Below, piece after piece: positions 1-10,162 of a stretch of 64,000 bases of DNA. The position numbers and the translations under genes were made by a program. How positions within the stretch are numbered: position 1 is the stretch's first letter; every line of letters starts with the position of its first letter. The notes beneath the pieces are model-generated. The model did no database searches. It was not told the DNA's origin and was given only the letters and a program-made list of their open reading frames with translations. Source of the DNA: an uncultured Bacteroidaceae bacterium (lineage in GTDB: Bacteria > Bacteroidota > Bacteroidia > Bacteroidales > Bacteroidaceae); NCBI GenBank assembly GCA_934271655.1, contig CAKQRW010000004.1, positions 1-64,000 on the forward strand, written 5' to 3'.

Positions 1-1344
1 AAGGTTGTTCTTCTCGTCAGAAGCCTTGTCTATCTTGAAGTAATAACCTGAGTTAGACTCCACGAAAGCCTTGTCTGATGTGTCGTAGCCGAGGTTCTGG
101 TTGTTTGTGCCATAGAGCACCTTGCCTGTCTCCTTGTTCACGATAGCGAACGCCTGGTTGTAGCAAGAGTCGATGTCTGTGAACTCCTTATTGATATCCA
201 AAGAAGGCATCTCTGTGAATGTTGCATTCACTTTCACATCAGCGGCAGGCATCACAAAAGTATAAGACTCTGAAAGCTCTACAGGTGTTTCACCAGCCAT
301 GACAGAAACAGACTCAAGTTTGTAACCCGCGACAGGAGATGCAGTAAGAGTAACGACAGTTCCTTCCTCAGCCTTATCAACGTCAGAAGCCACAGTACCG
401 TTAACAATATCCTCTGCAAATGAAACCGTGTAATAAGGAATAAACTCAACATCCACTACCTTCTCACCCTCAAACTTGTAAGAAGCCTGTCCTGTGCTCT
501 CTGTGGCAATCACATCCTTCACAATAAGCTGGCCTTTCACGGCACCAACAGCCTTGAGATTGAGAGTGAGCACAGTACCTTCATTGCCAACAAAAGGCTC
601 ATGCATAAGAGAAGAGAGCAGCACCACACCCGACTTGTCAAGACTTGCAGGTTTTGGAGTGTAGTTCTCTGTCACTCTATCGCCTACAGTGAAGCTTTCC
701 ACAATAAGATTCTCTGGAAGCTCAATGTAAGCCTGCATGCCCACGATATCAACTATATTAGCGATGTTGATATCGACAGAAGCAGCGCAATCATCAATCA
801 TGTGTTTGCTGATGGTTTCCTCTGAAAGAGAGAAAGTACCTGCATATGCGCCAGCATTAACCGTAAGGTTCTCCATCTTGTGTTCAACAGGTACAGACTG
901 TGTGCCGTCGCTGGCCACAATGTCTGTGAACTCTATCTTGCCACCCTTATAGTCCCTATCCGCTTCGACTTGGAAAGTGAAGATTTCACCAGAGTTGCCT
1001 GTAAAAGCAGAAAACTCAAGTTCTTCTGCCTCATGCAGAATGACGAAACGCACATAGCCTTCGCCTCTCTGTGTGCCACTCAACGCATGCATCTTCAGAC
1101 GACTTTTATTCTTTTTTGTGCTTTTAGTCACATAATTGAGTCCCTCAGGAAGACTCATGTCAAACTGCAGAGAAGATATTGGGTCTGTATTGTCAAGAGC
1201 CACAGAGATGGTCTTAACTTCGCCTGGAACTATATCAAAATCCTCAACGAGAAGATTATTGCCAGCCTTAGCACCGGCGATGGATGCCACCATCACAAGC
1301 ACCAAACTCCATATCTTCATAGATAGATTAGTACCGAGTTTCAT
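1..1344 (-). CDS. Secreted protein with two cohesin-like domains and a bacterial repeat domain (C-terminus outside window)
   Basis: Open frame from ATG at 1344 to base 1, 448 codons visible; the stop lies off the left edge. A signal peptide is clear (KIWSLVLVMVASIAGAKA); an in-frame ATG at 1320 would give a more compact signal and may be the real start. Two beta-sandwich segments follow (about residues 28-150 and 155-290) with the cohesin-like pattern of a long hydrophobic strand, a 'LPEG' turn and a late strand. The first contains DYKGGKIEF, closely matching DYKGGSVMV in the next gene's C-terminal domain. Residues about 300-375 resemble a divergent InlB-type repeat (NGTVASDVDKAEEGTVVTL). It lies just downstream of the giant dockerin gene, same strand. 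Probably secreted or surface-attached; the ligand is unknown. Confidence 0.8.
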   Translation of the reverse strand, partial: MKLGTNLSMKIWSLVLVMVASIAGAKAGNNLLVEDFDIVPGEVKTISVALDNTDPISSLQFDMSLPEGLNYVTKSTKKNKSRLKMHALSGTQRGEGYVRFVILHEAEELEFSAFTGNSGEIFTFQVEADRDYKGGKIEFTDIVASDGTQSVPVEHKMENLTVNAGAYAGTFSLSEETISKHMIDDCAASVDINIANIVDIVGMQAYIELPENLIVESFTVGDRVTENYTPKPASLDKSGVVLLSSLMHEPFVGNEGTVLTLNLKAVGAVKGQLIVKDVIATESTGQASYKFEGEKVVDVEFIPYYTVSFAEDIVNGTVASDVDKAEEGTVVTLTASPVAGYKLESVSVMAGETPVELSESYTFVMPAADVKVNATFTEMPSLDINKEFTDIDSCYNQAFAIVNKETGKVLYGTNNQNLGYDTSDKAFVESNSGYYFKIDKASDEKNNL

Positions 1345-1388
1345 AGGTTGTTTGTTTTTATGCATTATATTATTATTCATTTTATTCG

Positions 1389-1437
1389 TAAAAAAGCATG
1401 GCGGCCTCAGAAGGACCAGGCCTTGAAGCCACCATGC
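1389..1437 (-). terminator. Rho-independent terminator after the giant secreted protein gene
   Basis: On the minus strand, outer arms GCATGGTGGC/GCCGCCATGC (one G-U) and inner GGCCT/AGGCC form a hairpin, followed by a six-T run. It sits 48 bp after the stop of the 2530-codon gene and about 50 bp before the next gene, so that gene is reached by read-through or by a promoter I could not see. Confidence 0.75.
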
Positions 1438-1484
1438 CATTTCTATTTATCCGTGTTCAATATTGCAACGAGCTATACACATCA

Positions 1485-4400
1485 TTACTTCTTGAGCACC
1501 TTCTTAGCAGAGCCGTCAGGGTTGACAATCACGTTGTATCCCTTCTTGAGGCCATCCATGAGCTGACCGCCAATAGAGTACACTTTGCTCATCACCTTCT
1601 CGCCAAATGTAAGTTCAGCGATGCCAGTAGTGCCATCGATACTTGCTCCACCGAGGACAACTTTTCTGCCAGCGGCATCAGCAAAGACAGCATCAGATAC
1701 CATAACAGAACCGCCCTTATAGTCGCCAGACACCTCAACCTCGACAGTCACCACAGTGTTGTCAGTGAATGTGCTGTTCTCAAGGTCGCTTACAAGGATA
1801 CGGTGGATGCCGTCAACGTCGTTGGAAACCACCTCATGGCCATCGCAAGTCTCGCTTACCACAGTCACGCCAGCAGGAAGAACCATGTTCATCTGAGCGC
1901 CGACAAAGTTCTTTGTGTCAGCCACAGACACTGTGATTGTCTGACGAGCGCCATTGCCAGCAGCAGAGAGCGAGAGGCTGTTAGTCTCGTCCACCTCAGG
2001 GATGAGAGACGGGTGCTTCTTAGCAGCACGACTGTACTCATTCTCGCCGTCAAAGTTGCCAGTCATCACATAATTCGCCATACGAGTCACATCTGCGATA
2101 TCCACCTTACCATCATGATTGACATCAGCTGCAAGATAACGCATGTCATCTGCGCTAATCTCAATTTTGCCTATGATGATGTTGCGGACATAGTTGTAGT
2201 CATTGACGTTAATCTCATCATTGTTATCGAGATCGCCATACTTGCAACTCTTGTCCATGACATCCTTTGCGAGCTGGTCTGCCACGACCTTGTATTCAGC
2301 TGCTTTTGCCATGATGGATGGATAAAGCTCCATGTAAGACTTAGAGATCACATTGCCCTCTTCATCCTTAAACTCATTTCCATCAATATCAGTTGTCGCA
2401 GAGCCACTGTAATACGCATTGTCAGCGTAATTACTAAGGTCATTCACATTACCGCTGATACCATTATATTGGTTGAGCAATTCGTTAGCAACCTCTTCAG
2501 AAGGATAGAAACGTCCGTTGTGGCGGTTCCAGATGTTACCCCATATTAAATTTGCGTTGTCAACAACACCTCTTACATCTGACACTGTAGCTCTCTGGTT
2601 GTAACCAGCCAATTGCTTCTCCATTGAAGTGGTGCTTGATGTAATACGATCAACATCCGACGGGTAGAGTGATGAGCCGCTATTAAGCCCCATCCGTTCA
2701 TACCTTCCATTGACGGACTCTCTCACACTAGCGATATCCTGTTCTATCTGATATTTAAGGTACTCACGGTAGTTGTCAAATACCTTGACAATATTGCCAT
2801 CTTCATCAGACACCTCCATGTTGAATTTCCACTGGTGCTCATAAGCAGCAGCAGCCTCATCAACCTTGTTCAGGGCTGCAACATATTCGTCAAGCTCAGC
2901 GTTGAGACGAGTCTTAGCGTCCTTGTTGCCTACATACACGCCATTAACATACTCGACATCGCTCTCAAGACTTTCATCCTTCAAGTTCTCAACAGACTTC
3001 ACAAGGTTGTCCACGTAGATGAGGAGAGTCTTAGCATCCTTTGCCGCAGCAAGGTCAGCCTTCACCACTTCAACAGATGCATTGATGCCGTCAACAGCTT
3101 CCTGAGACGCATCCTTCACTACCTTATAGCTGTTGTCAGTAGCGGGCTCATCACACTCATCCAGCTTAGCCTGAAGGGCACCAGTCCATGCGTTGAGTTC
3201 ATCGACAGCCTTATTGACAGCAAGCTCTGCATTAGCCATAGCGGCCCCGTCGAAGATCTCGGTGAGAGCCGACTTAGTCTCTCCGACAGCCGTCTCAAGC
3301 TTAACGTAAGCAGCATGTGTAGCCTCCTTTGTAGCAGTGATGTTCACCTTATTCTCATTTTGCTTGTAGATAGGAGTACCAGTCTCCTCGTCATAGCCCA
3401 AGATGATGCCTACAAAGTAAGAATTGTTGATAGAGTCATTCATAGACTCATAGCCCTTGATGATGTCCTTGTACTTGTCAATCTCCTCATTCTCGATATC
3501 CTTAGCTACAGCAAGGTCGAAGTCCTTGTAGAGGTTGCCAATGACAACACCCATCGCAGCCCCTTCTTTCTTGATAGAAGAGGAGTAGAGAGCCTCAATC
3601 TGACGTTCTGCCGTCTCGCATTCTCTTTTAAACTTTCTTTGGTTATATGCTGTATTGACCCAGTTCTCAACCATGTTCCTAAGTCCATCGACTTTATGCT
3701 GTGCATTATCCATCTCCGACTTCATCTCATGCTCAACAACGAGAGAAGTGGCGAACTCGCCAGCAATGTCCAGCTTTGACTGGAGGTCATTCACAGTAGT
3801 CTTCAGACCATTGAGGAAAGCATCGTAGTCAAGATAATTCTTTTCGGCATCATAAGCATCCCAGTACTTCAGAGTATGGGTCTCCATGATGTCAACAGTG
3901 TTCTCACCTTCCTGCTTCTCGCCGACCTTCCTCTCTTCGAGTGTTGAGATAAAATTGTTCAGCTCATTCCAAGCCTCATTGTAGTCAGCATACTTGTTGT
4001 CAGATTCAATCTCATCCCATGCAGCCTCTGCGGCATTGATAGAAGTCTCAACGAACTCTTCGTAGTCCTTAGAATACTTCAGCTCATTGTTGGCATCCAC
4101 ATTGAATGCCTTGATGGCAGCGATTTCCTCTGCAGCCAGATCGTCAGCGGAAGATATAGCAGAGTTCCACTCAGCCACAGCAGCCGCAGCCTTGTCTGCA
4201 TCAATCATATCCTCTACAGTAGCAAACGCAGGGAGGATTGTGTTGTCAAGCGTATATGCGAAATCCTTTTCGTCAACCACAGCCTTAGCCTCGTCAAGTA
4301 TTGACTTCACATCAGCAAGATGAGCAGCAGCGGCCTTGGAGTCTATATGGAGCTTAGTCTGCATATCTGACAATGCAGCGTTATACAAACTGCTTACATT

Positions 4401-7400
4401 CTGCGACTCATTGTTGTATGTCATCTTAGCTACACGGTTCACCTCGTCAGAATACTGAGACGAGAGATTCTCTATCTCAGCCTGCAAGTCCTTAGCCTTA
4501 GCCTCATTGATCTTGTCACCGTCCCAAAGCTCTGAAGCAGCAGTAGCTTTATAAGATGCATCTGCCTCCTTGCGTATCTGACGAATCTCATCTATCTTAG
4601 AGTAGATGCCACCTTCACCTGTAATCTTGATGAGCAAATCGGTAGCATACTTCGACTTCGCATAAGAGAGCTTGCTCAACTTGTTGACGAGGGCTGTCTC
4701 TGTCTGATAGGCAGCCACAAGCTCCCCATAAGCAGAAGAGAAGCTTTCATAGCGTGTCTGGTTGTCAGCAGCCAAAGCAGCCTTGTACTCATCGTTCCAG
4801 CCAACACCGAGAGTCTTTATATCACCTGTTATCTTGCTGAGACCAGCCTCAATAGTAGCCTTGTCTGTCTCAGATGCACCCTTGCCGAACGAGTCAGCGA
4901 TAGTCTTGTCGAGAGCCTTGATATTCTTGTCAATCTCAGAGAGCTTAGCTATGGCAGCCGCATGAGCTGTAGATGCCTCAGAGCCAGTAACAGTGTCGAA
5001 CACCTTCTGCCACTCATCTCTTGCAGTCTTAGCAGCCTCCAGCTGTTCATTGTGCTCTGTCTCATTAGCCTCAGCAAGAGCCTTCAGACCTGTAATGTTA
5101 GCCTTCACGTCATTGAGTCTCTTCACAAGACCGTCCTTGGCAGCAGCCATATTCTTAGAAGTGTCGGTATACTTCTCATTGTCCTTAATAGCACCCTCAA
5201 GATTTGACTTCACCTTTGCCTTGTATGCAACATCGGCCTCTTTCTTTATCTTGGCGAACTCATTCTCATACTTTTCCAGTTCACCAAGGTAGAATGTGCT
5301 TGCTGTGCCTGTGCAAACCTTCTCATCAGCGAGGTCTTTCTTAGCAGCAGAAATAGCATCGTCAATCTTAGCATCAGCCAGAGCTTTGCTATATTCAGTG
5401 TTGGCCTTGTCATTTGCTGCCTCATTGCCTGCGAGCACAAGGAGGTTGGCAATCTGTTTCTCAATATTGCCAAGACGCTTAGTGTAGCCATCCTTGGCAG
5501 CTGTAGTCACGTTACCCTTGTCGTCCTTGACCTCTGCAACATCCTTGCTGTCCACGCGAACAGTCTCGTTTGTGCCAGATATGGCTATCTCACCCTTGAC
5601 AGCATTGATAAGACCATTCACAGAGCTTATCTCAGCAGTGAAGCGTGTGCTGCCGTCCGTAGCTGCCACGCCCTTGTAGTCAACCTTACCAGACTTGCCA
5701 CCATTGAGGTATGCATTGAGGTAGCCAACCTGGTCATTAAGTTCCTTTAGAGCCTTTTGGTCAGCTTCAAACTCTGTCTTAGCCTTCTTCGCATCCTCAA
5801 CGAGCTTGTTGTTTCTTGCTGTGATACCCTGTTTGTCCTTAGTGCCGTCAAGCTTCTCTATAACAGTGGCGAGGAGAGCTATAGCCTCTGCATCATCCTT
5901 TCCTTCTTCAGAAGCCTCAGCGATTTCACTAGAGAGAACGTCAAGCTCGGCCTTGATCTCAAGTCTTGTCTTATTGAGTTCAGCCGCCTTTTTGCCATAC
6001 GCTGCAGAAGTGTATTCCTCATCAAGCTTTATGCCTTTCACGCGGCTGTCTGCCTCTTCAAGCAAGCGAGCCTTGGCTTGAGCAAGCTGCTCCTTGTTCC
6101 AAGATTCCTCGTTTTCAGCATATTTGCTTGACAGGCCAGTGATTTCAAAAGCCAAGTTTGCGTCTGTATCCACAGCCTCAAGAGCGTCCTTGTGTTTCAC
6201 ATCCTGTTCAGCGAGAGCTTTGCCGAGATTATCCTTCACATCATCTATGCGCTTCTCTATCTCCTCAACAGCCTTGTTGTAAGTCTTACCGTCATATTTG
6301 CCGTTGATAGTGACATCTCCACCAAATGTGCCCTTCTTGATAATATCCTTCAGGCCATCCTTGTGCGAGGCAGCCACATATCCTTCCTCACCTTCCTTGC
6401 CCTGAGCCGGGATGTCCTTACCGTTGAGGAGTTCATCGTAGCTGGCAAGAGCAGCTGCTATCTTATTGTATGCTGCGAGAGCATCGTCAGCGTTAGCCTT
6501 ATAGTCGCTAATCTTAGAAGAAATAGATGATGTACCGAGCAGAGTGACCTTGCCCTCCTCATCAGTCTTGTCGTTAGCGACAGTTGCGAAGAAGCCTGCT
6601 GCTGTGCCTGAACCGTCAACCTTGTAAGCCTCTGCTGCAGCGTTGCTGAGAGCCGTTATAGCATCAGTGATTACTGTCTCCGAGGCAGCGAAACGACCCT
6701 TAGTGGCATAAGCCTTATTGTCAGAAGTGAGGTTGTCCACACCTGTGTAGCCATCCTTCTTGCCAGCCTTGGCCTCATTGTAAGCAGTCTGTACTGCAGC
6801 GATAGCCTTCTTTGTGTTGTCGTTGGCGTTCCATTCGCCTACCGACTTCTCCACTTTAGCCTTTAGGTCAGCGATAGCCTTCTCGATGGCAGCCTTGTCC
6901 TCGCCATACTTCTCAATGTTGAATGGAGCAGTAGCGGCATCGATGGTGTGCGCTTTGTTGGCAGCGTCCACATTAGCCTGAAGGGCTTCGATAGAATTCT
7001 CTATAGTCTTCACAGCACCCGCATAGAATGCCTTCACATCCTCACGCACAGTCTTCTTCTCCGCATCAATGACATACTGGTCTGTCACATCATCAGCGAG
7101 TCTCTTTGTGAGGCTATTCACGTCAGCGCATGCAGCCACATAGTTGCCACGCCATGTGCCATCAGCAGGATCTTCTGCTGTGCCGACCTTAGCGAGATAC
7201 TCTGTATAGACCTTCTTTATTTCAGCCTCAGCGGCATCGAGAGCAGCCTTATGTTCAGCCTGGGTCTCGGCATTGGCCTGCTTGTCAGTCCACTGCTGCT
7301 TGTTGGTCTTCTCTATGTTGTCAATGATGCGCTTCTGGGTGTTGAGTTCAGAGAGAGCCTCTGTATATGTATCAACATAGATATCGCCATCTTTCTCTGC

Positions 7401-9077
7401 GCCAGAGAGAAGAGTGTACAGCTTTGCAGCCTCTGCTGAATATATAGAACGGGCAGCTGTGATGTAGCTATTCACGTTGGCATACGACAGGTCGTTGTCG
7501 CTGCCGTTCTTGATACCGTCTACAGTAGCTTGAAGAGATGCTGTCAGTGTTTCCACACTCTTCTCGAGATTAGCCTTGCTATACTCCTCACCAGCTGTCC
7601 CATTCTTGTACGCAGTCTCTATTGCGTCAAGATACTGCTTGTATGTGTCACATGCAGCATTGTATGTTGCTTCAGCAGCAGCCTGTGCCTCCTCTGGAGC
7701 ATCCTCATACACTTCATCCAGCTCAGCCTTAAGATTAGCAAGCGCTCCGCCTTCGCTGTAGTAAGCCTTAGCAGCCACGTATGCCTCATAGTTGACACTC
7801 GCTGTGGATATCTTAGCCTCAAGGTCTGCTATCCTTTCGCCGATATTGCCCTTCACGCCGCTCTTGTAGTTGGCAGCGACAACATAAGCATCTGGATTGT
7901 CTGTAGTAATCTTATTGACCTCGGCCTGCAACTTAGCCGCATCGACTGCATATTGCTTGAGCTTCTCGTCCTCTGTATACTTGTTGGCCTTATTGATGGC
8001 TACTGCAAGTTTCTGAGTGAGTTCTGAACGGATACCGTCAATGTTGATGTCACCTACATATGCAAGTTCGAAATTATCAAAGATACTCCATGCAGCTTTG
8101 TTGCCATCATCATTCTTTATGCCTACACGCAACTTTCCATCGTTTACATAAACATATACTGGAGCTGACTTATACAAGCCAGCCGAAAAGGCCTTGCTTG
8201 CATCCGACATACTATTAGGAACATATTTTGTAGTTCCATTGACTGCACATTCCGTTCCCAGTCCATTGTTTTGATCTACTGCATTCGCAGCACAATCAAA
8301 AATATTTGGCACTTTTGTCGATGCCTCATTTGCATACAGATATGTCTTTACCACATCTGATCCCTCTACAAAAGTACCTCCTGCCCAGCTGGAGGTGTTT
8401 CTATAGAGGCCCTGTACTGTCAGCATATAAAGACCATTTGGAACCTCGATGTCCTGATAGACATCAAAAGTTTTTCCAAATACTTCTGCACACATGTTTG
8501 AATTGTCGCCACCTTTTGCAGGCTCGCCCTTCCATGCGGAATTTTCCCCGTGGTTCCTATTGAAATTTGCGCCCTTTATAAGAAAAGTGGCATCAGCTGG
8601 ATTATCAAAGGTAGCCGTTTCAAAGGCCTTCTTCAAGTCGGCAACAGGGATAATCTGCCACTTTGAAGCCTTTGTCTCGTCTTTTTCATCGGCCTTAAGG
8701 ACATTACCAGATGCTACAACAAAAGTGTCACCCATCTTGATAATATACTGTCCCTTATCCTTTGTCTCTATGATATCAAAATTTGTAGCTGGGCCATCGA
8801 CGAATGCACCAGTAAAGAAATGACTTTCACCACCATTGCTGGTATTTGAGTCAAGTGTGTACTTGCCGTCATTCAGCGCAACCTTAAATATGATACCATG
8901 ATCTGTAAGGCTTGCCTGTGTACCCCAATTATTTGCGGCACCCAAGAACTTGCCAGTCTCTACATTCTTGAAGTAGTACTCACCGGCTGCAGGCGTACCC
9001 GCAATCTGTGCAAACGCACTTGTAGTGCCCACAGCAGAGAGTACAGCCGTCCAAAGTAAAGGTTTATTTTTTCCCAT
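1485..9077 (-). CDS. Giant secreted multidomain protein: ligand-binding-like N-terminus, long helical rod, dockerin, cohesin-like domain, sorting-type tail
   Basis: 2530 residues. A signal peptide ends near residue 23 (SAFAQ). Residues about 28-145 resemble a ricin-like lectin fold (GEYYFKNVETGKFLG), and about 155-345 a jelly-roll carbohydrate-binding-like domain (VYQDIEVPNGLYMLTVQGLY...WSIFDNFEL). About 350-2270 is Ala/Lys/Glu/Asp-rich helix with FIVAR-like spacing and an internal repeat (KKEADVAYKAK near 1277, RKEADASYKAT near 1496). About 2275-2340 is a dockerin with two calcium loops (DLDNNDEINVND, DVNHDGKVDIAD). About 2365-2480 is a cohesin-like sandwich. The C-terminus (VYSIGGQLMDGLKKGYNVIV...) looks like a type IX secretion sorting domain. 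No catalytic motif was recognised. I infer a surface fibre or scaffold that displays binding domains; this is untested. Confidence 0.9.
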   Translation of the reverse strand: MGKNKPLLWTAVLSAVGTTSAFAQIAGTPAAGEYYFKNVETGKFLGAANNWGTQASLTDHGIIFKVALNDGKYTLDSNTSNGGESHFFTGAFVDGPATNFDIIETKDKGQYIIKMGDTFVVASGNVLKADEKDETKASKWQIIPVADLKKAFETATFDNPADATFLIKGANFNRNHGENSAWKGEPAKGGDNSNMCAEVFGKTFDVYQDIEVPNGLYMLTVQGLYRNTSSWAGGTFVEGSDVVKTYLYANEASTKVPNIFDCAANAVDQNNGLGTECAVNGTTKYVPNSMSDASKAFSAGLYKSAPVYVYVNDGKLRVGIKNDDGNKAAWSIFDNFELAYVGDINIDGIRSELTQKLAVAINKANKYTEDEKLKQYAVDAAKLQAEVNKITTDNPDAYVVAANYKSGVKGNIGERIADLEAKISTASVNYEAYVAAKAYYSEGGALANLKAELDEVYEDAPEEAQAAAEATYNAACDTYKQYLDAIETAYKNGTAGEEYSKANLEKSVETLTASLQATVDGIKNGSDNDLSYANVNSYITAARSIYSAEAAKLYTLLSGAEKDGDIYVDTYTEALSELNTQKRIIDNIEKTNKQQWTDKQANAETQAEHKAALDAAEAEIKKVYTEYLAKVGTAEDPADGTWRGNYVAACADVNSLTKRLADDVTDQYVIDAEKKTVREDVKAFYAGAVKTIENSIEALQANVDAANKAHTIDAATAPFNIEKYGEDKAAIEKAIADLKAKVEKSVGEWNANDNTKKAIAAVQTAYNEAKAGKKDGYTGVDNLTSDNKAYATKGRFAASETVITDAITALSNAAAEAYKVDGSGTAAGFFATVANDKTDEEGKVTLLGTSSISSKISDYKANADDALAAYNKIAAALASYDELLNGKDIPAQGKEGEEGYVAASHKDGLKDIIKKGTFGGDVTINGKYDGKTYNKAVEEIEKRIDDVKDNLGKALAEQDVKHKDALEAVDTDANLAFEITGLSSKYAENEESWNKEQLAQAKARLLEEADSRVKGIKLDEEYTSAAYGKKAAELNKTRLEIKAELDVLSSEIAEASEEGKDDAEAIALLATVIEKLDGTKDKQGITARNNKLVEDAKKAKTEFEADQKALKELNDQVGYLNAYLNGGKSGKVDYKGVAATDGSTRFTAEISSVNGLINAVKGEIAISGTNETVRVDSKDVAEVKDDKGNVTTAAKDGYTKRLGNIEKQIANLLVLAGNEAANDKANTEYSKALADAKIDDAISAAKKDLADEKVCTGTASTFYLGELEKYENEFAKIKKEADVAYKAKVKSNLEGAIKDNEKYTDTSKNMAAAKDGLVKRLNDVKANITGLKALAEANETEHNEQLEAAKTARDEWQKVFDTVTGSEASTAHAAAIAKLSEIDKNIKALDKTIADSFGKGASETDKATIEAGLSKITGDIKTLGVGWNDEYKAALAADNQTRYESFSSAYGELVAAYQTETALVNKLSKLSYAKSKYATDLLIKITGEGGIYSKIDEIRQIRKEADASYKATAASELWDGDKINEAKAKDLQAEIENLSSQYSDEVNRVAKMTYNNESQNVSSLYNAALSDMQTKLHIDSKAAAAHLADVKSILDEAKAVVDEKDFAYTLDNTILPAFATVEDMIDADKAAAAVAEWNSAISSADDLAAEEIAAIKAFNVDANNELKYSKDYEEFVETSINAAEAAWDEIESDNKYADYNEAWNELNNFISTLEERKVGEKQEGENTVDIMETHTLKYWDAYDAEKNYLDYDAFLNGLKTTVNDLQSKLDIAGEFATSLVVEHEMKSEMDNAQHKVDGLRNMVENWVNTAYNQRKFKRECETAERQIEALYSSSIKKEGAAMGVVIGNLYKDFDLAVAKDIENEEIDKYKDIIKGYESMNDSINNSYFVGIILGYDEETGTPIYKQNENKVNITATKEATHAAYVKLETAVGETKSALTEIFDGAAMANAELAVNKAVDELNAWTGALQAKLDECDEPATDNSYKVVKDASQEAVDGINASVEVVKADLAAAKDAKTLLIYVDNLVKSVENLKDESLESDVEYVNGVYVGNKDAKTRLNAELDEYVAALNKVDEAAAAYEHQWKFNMEVSDEDGNIVKVFDNYREYLKYQIEQDIASVRESVNGRYERMGLNSGSSLYPSDVDRITSSTTSMEKQLAGYNQRATVSDVRGVVDNANLIWGNIWNRHNGRFYPSEEVANELLNQYNGISGNVNDLSNYADNAYYSGSATTDIDGNEFKDEEGNVISKSYMELYPSIMAKAAEYKVVADQLAKDVMDKSCKYGDLDNNDEINVNDYNYVRNIIIGKIEISADDMRYLAADVNHDGKVDIADVTRMANYVMTGNFDGENEYSRAAKKHPSLIPEVDETNSLSLSAAGNGARQTITVSVADTKNFVGAQMNMVLPAGVTVVSETCDGHEVVSNDVDGIHRILVSDLENSTFTDNTVVTVEVEVSGDYKGGSVMVSDAVFADAAGRKVVLGGASIDGTTGIAELTFGEKVMSKVYSIGGQLMDGLKKGYNVIVNPDGSAKKVLKK

Positions 9078-9298
9078 ACATTTGTAGTTTTTAAATTTAT
9101 ATTAGTTATCTATCTTTATCACCTAAAATTGTGACACTCCGCTATTTGCGACAGAGCATCACTCTATAACTTTCATCGTTTCACCATAAGCGAACTAATT
9201 ATTATTAATAATGTGTTATTTCCAAAACAATACAAAATTCCCCATCTGCGATTCCGAAAAAAGAACTCAAAAAAGGGCACATTGCACTATTTTGTGGG

Positions 9299-9306
9299 CA
9301 AAGGTA
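9299..9306 (-). promoter_or_regulatory. Bacteroidota -7 element for the giant secreted protein gene
   Basis: TACCTTTG on the minus strand fits TAnnTTTG. No TTG was found 19-21 bp upstream. It would leave a leader of about 215 nt before the ATG at 9077. Confidence 0.45.
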
Positions 9307-9309
9307 CGG

Positions 9310-9650
9310 AGAAAAAGGAGCACTATGATATGATATCCGTAGCGTAAGATTCACACTTTTGTGACTCTTTGGCCACATCAAGGTTTTTCAGGAGAGGGAT
9401 ATGCTGGTGTTATTATAGCTTTTTATTTGTTTATCAATTGATTAACACCACAATGCATCATGCTTTTCCCTATATGAAAGCTGCTTGGCGGACAGTTTTC
9501 CGGGAAGCCCGGACAGGACAGCAGCATACATTCCAAGAGAGTGCCGCACTCTTTTTTTAGCAAGTAGGTGTCAAGATTACCTTATAAGCAGGAGCCTCAG
9601 AAAGAGTCGCATGAAGGCATGTGAAATGGTGTGGCGAGAGTGACAAGAGC
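9310..9650. other. Intergenic stretch without recognisable gene
   Basis: AT-rich spacer upstream of the giant gene. The short open frames here have no signal peptide, domain or coding-like composition, and I see no RNA gene. Confidence 0.5.
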
Positions 9651-9654
9651 CTTT

Positions 9655-9785
9655 GAAAAGGACAAAAAGGACAAAAAGGACAAACGGACAAAGTGCCAAA
9701 ACATAGTAAAACTATATAAAATAAGCAATATTGATGAATTTTGCAAGAATATGTCACTTGTCCGTTTGTCCTTTTTGTCCTTTTC
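9655..9785. repeat. Inverted repeat built from 'ggacaaaaa' units
   Basis: The left arm 9655-9695 reads gaaaaggac, aaaaaggac units and then aaacggacaaagtg. The right arm 9755-9785 is its reverse complement, except that the left arm has one extra 9-bp gacaaaaag unit and one extra A. About 59 bp of AT-rich sequence separates them. The arms read as Cys-Pro-Phe or Asp-Lys-Lys repeats in ORF translations, which is a by-product. It resembles a small non-autonomous element or remnant; no target-site duplication was identified. Confidence 0.7.
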
Positions 9786-9952
9786 TTACAGCAAGACTTA
9801 TTGCGGATGCTGTGAATGGGTATAAGAACCCTGAGTCACCAGACGAGTTATGGCGGTCTGTAAAGTATAAGGTTGAGCAGAACAACATTCTTCAGATACT
9901 GACTGTTGATGACTTGGCGCACATAGTCCTGCCCGTATTTCAGACATTGTAA
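9731..9952 (+). pseudogene. Small ORF or gene remnant overlapping the inverted repeat
   Basis: 73-codon frame. Its first 20 codons run through the right arm of the inverted repeat. The remaining ~50 residues (from LIADAVNGYKNPESPDELW to HIVLPVFQTL) have a balanced, protein-like composition and could be the 3' end of a gene whose start was lost. No family was recognised. It could equally be a chance ORF. Confidence 0.25.
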
Positions 9953-9970
9953 TACACTATGCTTTGCGCA

Positions 9971-10035
9971 TCCGACATCCTAAGGTTTACGTATCGCTAT
10001 CCTATGCTTTGCATATCGTTATCCTATGGTTTGCC
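9971..10035. repeat. Three-copy tandem repeat, 21-22 bp unit
   Basis: Units at 9971-9991 (21 bp, degenerate), 9992-10013 and 10014-10035 (22 bp each, three differences between these two). The core is TATC(C/G)TATCCTATG-TTTGC-like. A partial copy (ctatgctttgcgca) precedes them. Confidence 0.7.
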
Positions 10036-10162
10036 TACCGTCTTTCTTGCAGCAAGCGCGTTGCCATATGTAAGTAGATGCTCGAAATTATTTTATAGTA
10101 TCGAGGTAAGCCGCTCTTGCCCTCTGTTGAGAAAGGTATTTCTTCTGCCTAAAAGAATAAGC

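Noticed and set aside
1398..2549. 383-codon plus-strand ORF opposite the giant secreted protein, and a 314-codon one at 2835-3779
   Set aside because: Antisense shadows created by the Ala/Lys/Glu-rich codon usage of the real minus-strand gene, which has a signal peptide and recognisable domains.
9557..9825. Short ORFs encoding Cys-Pro-Phe or Asp-Lys-Lys runs across the inverted repeat
   Set aside because: They are translations of the repeated ggacaaaaa DNA in either direction, without other protein features.
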